From assembly GCA_903924465.1 (NCBI GenBank), contig CAIYBN010000137.1, positions 112,684 through 176,683 on the forward strand: a DNA stretch of 64,000 nucleotides, given 5' to 3'. The DNA comes from an uncultured Myxococcales bacterium. Its GTDB lineage: Bacteria > Myxococcota_A > UBA9042. The notes below the pieces were generated by a model, which ran no database searches, was not told the DNA's origin, and worked only from the letters and a program-made list of their open reading frames with translations. Numbering within the stretch: the stretch's first letter is position 1; every line of letters begins with the position of its first letter. Positions 50,345 to 58,749 of this stretch are shown here, one piece after another. A program made the translations under genes and the position numbers.

Positions 50345-51523
50345 ATGCCCCGTCCGCTGCCGATGATCCTGATCTTCATCGCGATTATCGCGCTGGTCGC
50401 CAGCGGTTCGCACTACTTCCTGTGGACTCGTTTGGTGCGCGCGACCTCGCTGGAAGCGCCGTGGCGTGGCCTGGTCACCGCCGTGCTGGTCGCGGGCGCG
50501 CTGCTGTTGCCGGCGAGCCTGATCGTCCACCAGCTGGTCGACGCGCCGTGGTCGCGGGCGCTGTCGTTTGTGGGCTATGTCTGGATGGGCCTCGCGTTCT
50601 TCCTGCTGTTTGGTCTGGCCGCCGCCGACTTGTTTCATCTGGGCGATCGCCTCTTCGCGTCCTTCCGGAGTCTCGCGCCCGATCCCGATCGCCGGCTGTT
50701 CCTGGCGCGGGCGCTGGGCGGAAGTGCCGCGGCCTTTTCGGCGATTGCCGGTACCGTGGCGCTGCGATCGGCGCTGCAGGAGGCCAAGCTGGTCGACGTG
50801 GTGGTGCCGCTCCAGCAACTGCCCAAGTCCATGCATGGCCTGACGATCATCCAAATCAGCGACGTGCACGTGGGCCCAACGATTCGCCGCGATGTGGTCG
50901 ATGCGCTGGTCGACCGCGTGAACGCGTTGCATCCGGACTTGGTTGTGCTGACGGGCGACCTTGTCGATGGCTCGGTGGCGGCGCTGGGATCGGAGATGAC
51001 GGGCTTCAAGCGTCTGAAAAGCCGCTACGGCACGTTCTTTGTCACCGGAAATCATGAATATTACTCCGGTGTGGACGACTGGCTCGCTTGGTGGCGGCAA
51101 CAAGGCGTGACCGTCCTGCGCAATGAACGCGTCACCATCGGTTCCGGCGCGGACGTCATCGATCTGGCGGGCGTGGACGACTGGCAAGCGGCGCGTTTCG
51201 GCCGCGGTCACGGTCACGATCTGCCCAAGGCCATGGCCAACCGCGACCCGAACCGCGCGGTGATCCTGCTGGCGCACCAGCCCAAAAGCATCGTCGAAGC
51301 GGCCGAGCACGGCGTGAGCCTGCAACTGTCCGGCCACACGCATGGCGGGCAGCTGTGGCCATTTTCGTTTCTGGTCGGCCTCCAGCAGCCGTACGTCGCG
51401 GGCCTGGCGCTGCACAAGGACACGTGGATCTACGTGAGTCGCGGCACGGGCTATTGGGGCCCGCCGATGCGGCTGGGTGCGCCATCGGAGTTGACGCGCA
51501 TCGTGCTGCACGCGGCGGCCTGA
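50345..51523 (+). CDS. Membrane-anchored metallophosphoesterase (YkuE-like)
   Basis: A 392-residue protein. Four N-terminal transmembrane segments (LILIFIAIIALVAS, VTAVLVAGALLLPASLIV, LSFVGYVWMGLAFFLLFGL, AAFSAIAGTVAL) precede a calcineurin-like phosphoesterase domain with ISDVHVGPT (DxH), LTGDLVDG (GDxxD), TGNHEYYSG (GNHE), LLAHQPK and LSGHTHGGQL (GHTHxGQ). All metal-binding residues are present. YkuE-type members act on UDP-linked sugars or phospholipids; the substrate here is unknown. ATG 50345 has AAGGAA upstream; an in-frame extension reaches back into the tandem array (50207) but is unlikely to be translated. Confidence 0.86.
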   Translation: MPRPLPMILIFIAIIALVASGSHYFLWTRLVRATSLEAPWRGLVTAVLVAGALLLPASLIVHQLVDAPWSRALSFVGYVWMGLAFFLLFGLAAADLFHLGDRLFASFRSLAPDPDRRLFLARALGGSAAAFSAIAGTVALRSALQEAKLVDVVVPLQQLPKSMHGLTIIQISDVHVGPTIRRDVVDALVDRVNALHPDLVVLTGDLVDGSVAALGSEMTGFKRLKSRYGTFFVTGNHEYYSGVDDWLAWWRQQGVTVLRNERVTIGSGADVIDLAGVDDWQAARFGRGHGHDLPKAMANRDPNRAVILLAHQPKSIVEAAEHGVSLQLSGHTHGGQLWPFSFLVGLQQPYVAGLALHKDTWIYVSRGTGYWGPPMRLGAPSELTRIVLHAAA

Positions 51524-51593
51524 CTTTCGCACGGACTGCACATCTGCTAGCGTGCGAGCCCGGTTCAACCTTCTCACCTCACGGATGTTCGCC

Positions 51594-51932
51594 ATGCCCA
51601 CGCTTCCTTCCGGCCTCCGCTTTGAAGACCTCGCAGTCGGCACCGGCGCCTCGCCCACCAAGGGCCAGCGTGTCACGGTGCATTACACCGGCACGTTGAC
51701 CAACGGCAGCAAGTTCGACAGCTCCCGCGATCGCAACCAGCCGTTCACGTTCGTCATCGGCGTCGGGCAGGTCATCCAGGGCTGGGACGAAGGCGTCGCC
51801 AGCATGAAAGTCGGCGGCCGCCGCACCTTGAACATTCCCCCGGCGCTTGGCTACGGCGTCCGCGGCTATCCGCCCGTCATTCCAGGCAATTCGGAGCTGG
51901 TATTTGACGTCGAACTCCTCGCCGTCGGCTGA
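51594..51932 (+). CDS. FKBP-type peptidyl-prolyl isomerase
   Basis: A 112-residue single-domain FKBP. The family blocks RVTVHYTGTLTNGSKFDSSR, FTFVIGVGQVIQGWDEGV, MKVGGRRTLNIPPALGYG and ELVFDVELL are all present and nearly canonical, including the catalytic-pocket Tyr, Phe, Asp and Trp. There is no signal peptide, so it is probably cytoplasmic. ATG 51594 or ATG 51585 could be the start. It overlaps the next ATG by one base (TGATG), coupling it to the DUF4403 lipoprotein gene. A GCTAGCGT box at 51546-51553 is a candidate -10 region. Confidence 0.95.
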   Translation: MPTLPSGLRFEDLAVGTGASPTKGQRVTVHYTGTLTNGSKFDSSRDRNQPFTFVIGVGQVIQGWDEGVASMKVGGRRTLNIPPALGYGVRGYPPVIPGNSELVFDVELLAVG

Positions 51933-53326
51933 TGCGTCTTCTTCTTGCCGTCCTTCCGCTGCTCGCGTTGCCCGCCTGCGCGCTGCACGTGGTCGCGCCC
52001 GAGCCCGACGTGCGCACGGTGTTGCCGGTCGAACCTGCGGCGGAAACATCCTTCATCGCCGCGGTTGCGCGTTTGCCACTGATCGAAGTTGCGGCGCTGG
52101 TCGAACGCTACGCGCTGGCGCCGGTTCACCGCGATGGCGAAGCGGGGCCGATTCGCTGGAGCGTAGATATCACGCGCTCCGGCATCGTCACGCCGCGCGC
52201 GGACGCCGGCTTGCTGTGCGTGCTGGTGCCGTTTCGCGTCGTGGCCCAGGCACAAGTCCTGGGCTCGCGGCTCGACAAGTCGATCGGTGCGGATATCCAA
52301 CTGTGCGCGCGGCCGGCGCTGACCACGGGCGGCGATCTGCATCTGGAAAACGTGGTGTCGCGCGTCGCCTTGCAGCAACTCGATTTCCCTGGGCCGCTGC
52401 GGATGTTGTCGGACGTCGCGGTGGAACAACTACAGAATTTGGCGGCGCGGCAGCTGTCTGACGTGGTCGGCCGGGTGAGCCTGCCGATCGCCGCGACCGT
52501 CTCGCCGTTGACCGCGGCGCTGAACCGGCCGTTGCCGCTGCCGCAGCAGGCTTGCCTGAAACTCCGGGCGCAAAGCGTGACCACGTCGCAGCCGGATGTG
52601 GACCCAAGCGCGGTGCGACTGGCCATCGTCGTCGCGGCGCTGCCGACGGTGGAACAGCCGTGCGTGCTGGGGGAAACGGCGCCGTTGGGGCCGGTGCGGC
52701 TGGCGGTGCAGCGCGAGCTGAATGTCCCGGAGACGCGGCTGCTCCTGCCGATCGGCTTGGCGCTGGAAACGGTGCAGGCCCAAGCCGTGAGCCAGTTGAT
52801 CACCGGTCGTCCGCTGCCGTTGGGCAAGCCGGGCGACGATCGCGGATGGGTGCAGTTGGGTGCGATTCGTCTGGACACGGCCAAGGGCGCGCTGCTGATT
52901 CGCGTGAAGCTGCATGGCGAAATCGCGGATACCTTCCTGTGGCTACCGATCCACCGCAAAATCGACGGCGAATTCCTGATCTGGGGCGTGCCAGAAGTGA
53001 CGCCGACGGAAATTCACTTGACCGACGTGCATCTGGACATGCAGACCGACGACCGCCTGGTGGAGCTTGCGGTGGCGCTGAAGCATGCGGACTTGACGGC
53101 GCAGATCGCTGCGCAGGTGCGGATTTCGCGCGAGAGCATCGAGGCTCAGGCACGCCAAGCGGTGTTGGGCCTGGCGCAGCCACTGGACGTGCAAGGACAG
53201 CGGTTGCCGGTGCGGATTGATATCAAGCAGCTGACCATCGAGCGCGTGCGTGGCGCGGGGCAACGGCTGGAAGTGCTGGTGCGCTTTGTCGGGCAGATCC
53301 TGGTGGGTGCGACGGATCGGATTTGA
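51932..53326 (+). CDS. DUF4403-like lipoprotein
   Basis: A 464-residue lipoprotein (LLLAVLPLLALPAC; lipobox ALPAC). The mature protein is rich in beta strands interrupted by paired-helix regions and fits DUF4403 (repeated RLPLIEVAALVERYA and IPIHRKIDGEFL-like segments). The family resembles tubular lipid-binding (TULIP-like) folds, but this is not proven. The start codon overlaps the FKBP stop. Function unknown; the location suggests an outer-membrane or periplasmic role. Confidence 0.72.
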   Translation: MRLLLAVLPLLALPACALHVVAPEPDVRTVLPVEPAAETSFIAAVARLPLIEVAALVERYALAPVHRDGEAGPIRWSVDITRSGIVTPRADAGLLCVLVPFRVVAQAQVLGSRLDKSIGADIQLCARPALTTGGDLHLENVVSRVALQQLDFPGPLRMLSDVAVEQLQNLAARQLSDVVGRVSLPIAATVSPLTAALNRPLPLPQQACLKLRAQSVTTSQPDVDPSAVRLAIVVAALPTVEQPCVLGETAPLGPVRLAVQRELNVPETRLLLPIGLALETVQAQAVSQLITGRPLPLGKPGDDRGWVQLGAIRLDTAKGALLIRVKLHGEIADTFLWLPIHRKIDGEFLIWGVPEVTPTEIHLTDVHLDMQTDDRLVELAVALKHADLTAQIAAQVRISRESIEAQARQAVLGLAQPLDVQGQRLPVRIDIKQLTIERVRGAGQRLEVLVRFVGQILVGATDRI

Positions 53327-53374
53327 CGCCGCAGGGTGATTCGTGCCACTTGGCGATTGGAGAGAACGCGCGCC

Positions 53375-54118
53375 ATGCCTGCCCAAGACGAAAATACCGC
53401 CCGCCGCCAAATCGCTGAAGTCGCGCGGGAAATCTACGGCCGCAAGCTGTCGGGCGCGTCGGATGGCAACCTGAGCGTGCGGCTGACCGACGGGCGATTT
53501 GCCACGACGCCGACGGGTGTGCACAAAGGTCGGATGCGCCCGGAAGACGTGGTCATCGTGGACGCGGCGGGCAAGACGCACGGACCGGGCAAGCCATCGA
53601 GCGAACTGGCGCTCCATCTGGCGGCGTACGAGGCGCGGCCGGACGTCCACGCGGTGATTCATGCCCACCCGCCGATGGCGATTGCGTACCAGCTTGCCGG
53701 CGGGCATCTGTCGGAAGTGCTGGTGAGCGAAGTTGTCTTTGCCTGTGGGCAGATTGCGACGGCGCCGTATTCGCGGCCCACGACGCTGCAAGTGCCGCAG
53801 ATGCTGGCGCCGTACCTGCGCTGCTACGACGTCATCCTGATGGAGCGCCACGGTTCGGTGACGCTCGGACACGATCTGGACGCGGCGCTGATCCGCCTGG
53901 ACGCCCTGGAGCACACGGCGCTCATCTACTGCACGGTCAAGATGATGGGCGGCGCGCAGCCGATTGCACCGCAGGAAGTGGATCAGCTGTTTGCAATCGC
54001 GCGCCCTCAACCGCCGCCGTACCGCCAGCCGGGCGCAGCGTGTCCGGCGCCGGAGCCGCCCACGCTGGGAGACGAGCAGCTGGTGCAAGCCGTTTTGGCG
54101 GCGTTGGGCCGCCGATGA
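53375..54118 (+). CDS. Class II aldolase/adducin family protein
   Basis: A 247-residue enzyme like L-fuculose- or L-rhamnulose-phosphate aldolase. The N-terminal LSGASDGNLSVRL, phosphate loop TPTGVHKGRM (about residue 50), GKPSSELALHLAAYE with the catalytic glutamate (about 72), VIHAHPPMAIA with two zinc histidines (about 94) and LMERHGSVTLG with the third (about 157) are all present. ATG 53375 is 49 bp after the DUF4403 stop, with a rather distant GGAG. A proline-rich C-terminal tail of ~40 residues is unusual. The stop overlaps the next start (ATGA). Confidence 0.88.
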   Translation: MPAQDENTARRQIAEVAREIYGRKLSGASDGNLSVRLTDGRFATTPTGVHKGRMRPEDVVIVDAAGKTHGPGKPSSELALHLAAYEARPDVHAVIHAHPPMAIAYQLAGGHLSEVLVSEVVFACGQIATAPYSRPTTLQVPQMLAPYLRCYDVILMERHGSVTLGHDLDAALIRLDALEHTALIYCTVKMMGGAQPIAPQEVDQLFAIARPQPPPYRQPGAACPAPEPPTLGDEQLVQAVLAALGRR

Positions 54119-55443
54119 CCGACGAGCCGGCCACTTCCCTGCCACCAGCGGGCCGCGACGGGCTGCTGCGCGATCGCTCCGTGCAACGGCTCCTGCGTGT
54201 CGCCACGTGGGGACAGACGCTGGTGCAAGAGTCGACCGATGCCCACGGCGCCGAACTGATTCATGAAATCGCGGTTCGTCCGGGCGAGATCGAAAGCGCG
54301 CTGGCGCTCGCCGATGCCTGGCGTGCGTTTCACCACCCGGCGCTGCACGCGCTCGATCACGGCAGCGTGGCCCAGCCTGCCGGTAGCCCGGGACAGGTGC
54401 TCCGCCTGGAACGCCCCTTGCCACGCGGTACGCCGCTCGCCCAGGTGCTGCCCAAGGTGACGCTGGACGAGGAGGCGGTCGCGGCGCTGTTCGCCGATCT
54501 GGCCAAGGGCCTGCTCGAGCTGCATGGCGCCGCGCTGGTCGCGGGCAACCTCAGTGCCGAGACGCTCCTGCTGTGTCCGCCGGGTCAGGAGGATGCGGCG
54601 CCGCTGCTTCTGGTCGACGCGGGCGTGCCTGCGCTTGTCGTCGCGGCAAGCGGTCCGCTGGGCGTGCTCGGCGCCCCACGCTTTGGCCAACTGCTGGCAG
54701 TTCCTGAAGTTGTTGCGCCAGAAGTGCTCGCAGGGCAAGGGCTTTCTGCTGCGGCCGATGTGTTTTCGCTGTGCGCCGTTGTCGCGGCGACGTTGCTCGG
54801 ACGGCCGTTGTTTGCGCAGGCGAATCCCGCTGCGCTGCGCGTGGCGATGGCGCACGGCCCGCTTCCAGCCGACCTAGCGGAATTGACCAGCACGGCGCCG
54901 CACCTCGCAACGCTCCTGCAACGCGGTCTCGCGGCACAGCCTTGGGCGCGCGCGGGTGTGCTGGGGGAACTGGTGGCGGCGTTCGCGCAGCTCACGGCCG
55001 ACTTGCCGACGACGTTGGCCGACGAGCGCACGGTTCTCGCCCCTTGGGCGGCAGGCTCGCCGCTCATCGCGCTGGCTGCCTATGCGTCCTCGGTGCCGTG
55101 GTCGGCGCAGTTTCCGGAGAGCACGCTCGTCGCGGTTTCGAGCGTGGCGACCGCGGCCGGTCCAGAAGGGCAGGCGAAATTGCGCGCGGCGCTCGATCAA
55201 CTGGAATGGGAACGCACACGGGCGCAGGACCACGCGGAGACCCAAGGGCGCAACCTGCTGTCGCGGCTCATCATTGTCGCCCTGTTTGCGCTGATCGCGG
55301 TGGCCATTGCGGCGACTGCAGTCCGTCAGGCCCATCGTGCGCAACGGGCGCTCCACCCGCAGTTGCCTGGCGACACGGCCGCGCCTGGACCGATCAAGCC
55401 GTTGCCGAAGGCGCGTGTGATGTTCGAAACCACGCCGCAGTAA
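54115..55443 (+). CDS. Membrane-bound protein-kinase-like protein (pseudokinase)
   Basis: A 442-residue protein. Residues ~40-290 follow the bacterial Ser/Thr kinase plan, but catalytic positions are lost. The HRDxKPxN loop reads HGAALVAGNLSAETLLL (no catalytic aspartate), DFG reads LVDAGVPALV (no DFG), and no obvious VAIK lysine or glycine-rich loop is present. The later landmarks APEVLAGQGLSAAADVFSLC and the C-lobe helices remain. One transmembrane segment (LIIVALFALIAVAIAATAV) lies at ~390, leaving a short periplasmic tail. It is therefore probably a pseudokinase scaffold or regulator. It overlaps the aldolase stop by four bases, an unexpected pairing. Confidence 0.8.
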   Translation: MTDEPATSLPPAGRDGLLRDRSVQRLLRVATWGQTLVQESTDAHGAELIHEIAVRPGEIESALALADAWRAFHHPALHALDHGSVAQPAGSPGQVLRLERPLPRGTPLAQVLPKVTLDEEAVAALFADLAKGLLELHGAALVAGNLSAETLLLCPPGQEDAAPLLLVDAGVPALVVAASGPLGVLGAPRFGQLLAVPEVVAPEVLAGQGLSAAADVFSLCAVVAATLLGRPLFAQANPAALRVAMAHGPLPADLAELTSTAPHLATLLQRGLAAQPWARAGVLGELVAAFAQLTADLPTTLADERTVLAPWAAGSPLIALAAYASSVPWSAQFPESTLVAVSSVATAAGPEGQAKLRAALDQLEWERTRAQDHAETQGRNLLSRLIIVALFALIAVAIAATAVRQAHRAQRALHPQLPGDTAAPGPIKPLPKARVMFETTPQ

Positions 55444-55494
55444 CTTCCCCGCCCCGAGCCTGCTATGCTCTCGGCCCTGCTTCTGGAGCTGCGC

Positions 55495-56874
55495 ATGTCC
55501 ACCCGCATTGAGCACGATTCACTCGGACCCGTTGAAGTGCCGGCCGATCGCTTTTGGGGCGCGCAGACGCAGCGCAGCTTGGCGCACTTTCGCATTGGTC
55601 ACGAACACTGGCCGCGCTCCTTGCTGCGTGCGTTGGGCATCGTCAAGCGCAGCGCGGCGATCGTGAACGCGCGGCGTGGCCTGCTCACGCCGGAGATGCG
55701 CGACGCGATTGTCGCCGCCGCGGATCAGGTCATCGGCGGCAGTCTGGACAGCCATTTTCCGCTGGTGATTTGGCAGACCGGTTCTGGCACGCAGACGCAC
55801 ATGAATGCCAATGAGGTCATCGCGTTTGTCGCGACGCGGATCCTCGGCCAGCCGGTGCATCCGAACGACCATGTCAACCGCAGTCAGTCGTCCAACGACG
55901 TGATGCCGACGGCGATGCATATCGCGGCGGTGGAGGACGTACGGCTCAAGCTGCTGCCCGCGGTGGTGGCGCTGCGCCATCGGCTGGATGGCAAGTCGGT
56001 GCAATGGCAGGACGTGGTCAAGCTTGGTCGCACGCACGGGATGGACGCGGTGCCGCTGACGGTGGGTCAGGAGCTGTCGGCGTGGGTCAGTCAGCTGGAT
56101 CACGGCTTGCAGGCGATTCGCAACGCCCTGGCGCACGTTCAGGAGCTGGCGATCGGCGGGACCGCAGTGGGCACGGGTCTGAACGCGCCGCCGCGCTTTG
56201 GCGACGACGTGACGTGGGAAATTGCCGGGTTCACGCAAATTCGCTTTGTGCCGGCGCCGAACCGCTTTGAAGCGCTGTCGAGCCACGACGCTTTGGTGGA
56301 ACTGCACGGCGCGGTGAAACGGCTGGCGGTGAGCCTGCTGAAGATCGCCAACGACGTGCGGATTCTGGCGAGTGGCCCGCGCGGTGGGCTGGCGGAGCTT
56401 GTGCTGCCGAGCAACGAGCCGGGCAGTTCCATCATGCCGGGCAAGGTCAATCCGACGCAGGCCGAGGCGTTGGCGATGGTGGCGATGCGCGTGATGGGCA
56501 ATGACGTCACGGTGTCGCTGGCCGGCAGTCAGGGGCTGTTGCAGCTAAACACGTGCAAGCCGGTCATCCTGCACACCGTGATCGAGTCGATCGGTCTGTT
56601 GGCGGACGTGTGTGCGAGTTTCGACGAACATTGCGTCACCGGGCTGGAAGTCAACCGCAAAGCCATCGCCGCGCATCTGGGCCGTAGCCTGATGCTGGTG
56701 ACCGCGCTGACGCCGCGGATTGGCTACGAGCGCGCAGCGGAAGTTGCCCATTTTGCCGAAGCCAACGACTTGACGATTCGCGAGGCGGCGCTGCAACTCC
56801 AGATTCTGGACGCGGACACGCTGGACGCCCTGCTGGCGCCGGAGCGCATGGTCGCGCCGGCGATGGAGCCCTGA
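55495..56874 (+). CDS. fumC: Fumarate hydratase class II
   Basis: A 459-residue fumarase of the TCA cycle, full length. Key blocks are IEHDSLGPVEVPADRFWGAQ, the GSGTQTHMNANEVIA and NRSQSSNDVMPTAMHIA substrate-binding stretches, LGRTHGMDAVPLTVGQE (catalytic-base histidine region) and the family signature GSSIMPGKVNPTQAEA (about residue 315). ATG 55495 has GGAG six bases upstream; ATG 55465 is also in frame. A GCTATGCT box at 55462-55469 resembles a -10 element. No other TCA genes nearby. Confidence 0.96.
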   Translation: MSTRIEHDSLGPVEVPADRFWGAQTQRSLAHFRIGHEHWPRSLLRALGIVKRSAAIVNARRGLLTPEMRDAIVAAADQVIGGSLDSHFPLVIWQTGSGTQTHMNANEVIAFVATRILGQPVHPNDHVNRSQSSNDVMPTAMHIAAVEDVRLKLLPAVVALRHRLDGKSVQWQDVVKLGRTHGMDAVPLTVGQELSAWVSQLDHGLQAIRNALAHVQELAIGGTAVGTGLNAPPRFGDDVTWEIAGFTQIRFVPAPNRFEALSSHDALVELHGAVKRLAVSLLKIANDVRILASGPRGGLAELVLPSNEPGSSIMPGKVNPTQAEALAMVAMRVMGNDVTVSLAGSQGLLQLNTCKPVILHTVIESIGLLADVCASFDEHCVTGLEVNRKAIAAHLGRSLMLVTALTPRIGYERAAEVAHFAEANDLTIREAALQLQILDADTLDALLAPERMVAPAMEP

Positions 56875-56877
56875 CCC

Positions 56878-58734
56878 ATGCCGGTTGTTCGCTGGCGTTG
56901 GCCGCTTTACGCGTTGGTCCTGGGCATTTCCGCGCTGGTCGTGCTGCCCATTTGGCTCGTGCATGTCCTGCCCGGATCCGGATGGACGCAAAACCTGCAC
57001 GTGGCGCGGGTGCTGTCCGATGTGCTGGCACGCGGTCCCGATGCGTTTCACGGGCGCCTGTGGGTGCCGACGCCGGTGTCGCTGGTGCCGTATGTGCTGG
57101 CGCTGGCGGGCCCCAAGTTCGGCTTTGTCCTCGTGGCGCGGATTCTCGCGACGCTGGCGCTGTTCGCGCTGCCGTGGGCGTGGATCGCGTGGTTGCGCGC
57201 GTCGGGACGAAGTCCCTGGCTGGTGGTCGCCGCGCTGCCGTGGCTGATGGGCCCGGCGTACCTGCAAGGCGATCTGCCGCTGCTGGTCGCGTGGCCGCTG
57301 TGGTTTTGGGCGCTGGCGTTGCAAATGACGGCGATGCAACGCGGTGCCGTGTGGCGTTGGCCGCTCCTGGGTTTTGCCGCGGCGATCCTTGCGGTGACCC
57401 ACCCGGTCGCCTGGTTGACGCTGGTGGGCTTGTTGCCGCTGCTGGCGATCCTGCAAATGGGTCGCGCGGGCTGGCGCGTGGCACTTGGGCATCTGATCGC
57501 CACGGTGCTCGCGCTGGTGCCGTCCGTCGCGTTGTTGCTGCCGTGGACGGCCAAGATTCTCGCGTCGCTGGGTGGAACGCGCGGGTTCAGCCATGCGTGG
57601 CACAGCGAATGGTGGCTGCCCGGCGACAACTTTCGCCAATTGGCCGACCTGTCGCTGGACGGTTTTGGCAACCATGGCCCGCGCATCGAGTCGATCAAGG
57701 AGTTGGCCGAACGGTCCGGTGAAATGCTGGCGTTTGCCTGGTTGGTCGTGCTCGTTGTCTGGTTGGCCGCGGCGATGCGTCAGGCCCGGGAGCGTGTGAC
57801 GCAGCCGCAGGATCTGCCGAATCCGCAGCCGGTGCACGCGCTGGCCGTGTTGACCGCTGGCTATTTCCTCCTGCCCGCGCGGCTGATTGCGCCGCTGCCG
57901 CTCGCCCAGTTTTCCGGGTTGCTGCCGCCGATCGTCGCGATGGTTGCGGCGTTGGCGATTCCGCTCGACCCCCTCGCGCCGCCCGCGTCCATGCGGGTGC
58001 GCACGTGGCTCGCCTCGGGATTGCTCTGCGTGGTTGTCGTCGCGCTGCCCACCTTCGCGATGCGCTCGATGCTCCTCGACAGCGTCGCCTTTGGGTCCAT
58101 GGAAGAAGCGATGGCCACCTTGCCCGCGAACCAGCGCGTCTGCACGGTTTCCGCGCGCAGCGACACGCGCCACGTGCGGGCGGGCGTGCAGGACGATTTG
58201 GGGGCGTGGCCGCTGATTCTGCGCGGTGGTTTGGTCAACGAACCCGTGCCGGACGTGCTGTGGACGCCAGTGATCGAGTATCCAAACGGCCACCTGCCGT
58301 ATCTGCAGCGTGCGCAGGAGGTACGCCTGGACGATGCCGGTGCGTGCCAATTCTTCGCCGTGTTTCGCGATCCCGGCGTGCAGGTGCAACAAATTGTTCA
58401 CGAATTCAAGCCATTGCCGCGTCTGTACAGTCGCAACCTGTGGGAGATTTATCAAAATCTGCACGCGACGCCGTGGCCACCGCCGATCCGGCTCACGCCG
58501 CAGGTCGAGCGCATGGTCGCGTGCGTGTCCGCGCAGATCGGCCTGACGCCCGCGCAGATGCCGCCGGAGCACGCGGAGACGTTGCGGGCGCGTGCGTTGC
58601 TCGGCTGGAATCTGCGCTGCATCGACGAGCCAACGCTGCCCGAGCCGTCCGTCGCGCCGCGCATGGCGGTCCCGCTGCCGGTTCGTCCGCCGCAGCCGCA
58701 ACACGTGCCAGCCGCGCCAAGCGTGCTACACTAG
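56878..58734 (+). CDS. Polytopic membrane protein of unknown function
   Basis: A 618-residue protein with about nine to eleven hydrophobic segments in the first ~390 residues (LYALVLGISALVVLPIWLV, VARILATLALFALPWAWIA, LAVTHPVAWLTLVGLLPLLA, LIATVLALVPSVALLLPW and others). A ~190-residue soluble C-terminal region follows. A conserved-looking loop (SGWTQNLHVARVLSDVL) lies after the first span, which resembles the layout of polytopic glycosyltransferases of the GT-C class. However, I do not see a convincing DxD/ExD site, so no enzyme is claimed. It follows fumC by 3 bp, probably in one transcript. Confidence 0.6.
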   Translation: MPVVRWRWPLYALVLGISALVVLPIWLVHVLPGSGWTQNLHVARVLSDVLARGPDAFHGRLWVPTPVSLVPYVLALAGPKFGFVLVARILATLALFALPWAWIAWLRASGRSPWLVVAALPWLMGPAYLQGDLPLLVAWPLWFWALALQMTAMQRGAVWRWPLLGFAAAILAVTHPVAWLTLVGLLPLLAILQMGRAGWRVALGHLIATVLALVPSVALLLPWTAKILASLGGTRGFSHAWHSEWWLPGDNFRQLADLSLDGFGNHGPRIESIKELAERSGEMLAFAWLVVLVVWLAAAMRQARERVTQPQDLPNPQPVHALAVLTAGYFLLPARLIAPLPLAQFSGLLPPIVAMVAALAIPLDPLAPPASMRVRTWLASGLLCVVVVALPTFAMRSMLLDSVAFGSMEEAMATLPANQRVCTVSARSDTRHVRAGVQDDLGAWPLILRGGLVNEPVPDVLWTPVIEYPNGHLPYLQRAQEVRLDDAGACQFFAVFRDPGVQVQQIVHEFKPLPRLYSRNLWEIYQNLHATPWPPPIRLTPQVERMVACVSAQIGLTPAQMPPEHAETLRARALLGWNLRCIDEPTLPEPSVAPRMAVPLPVRPPQPQHVPAAPSVLH

Positions 58735-58749
58735 CGCCGACGCCGTGCG

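Noticed and set aside
56545..58704. 719-residue minus-strand frame over fumC and the polytopic gene
   Set aside because: Same kind of shadow; arginine/glutamine/histidine-rich, and the plus-strand genes are better supported.
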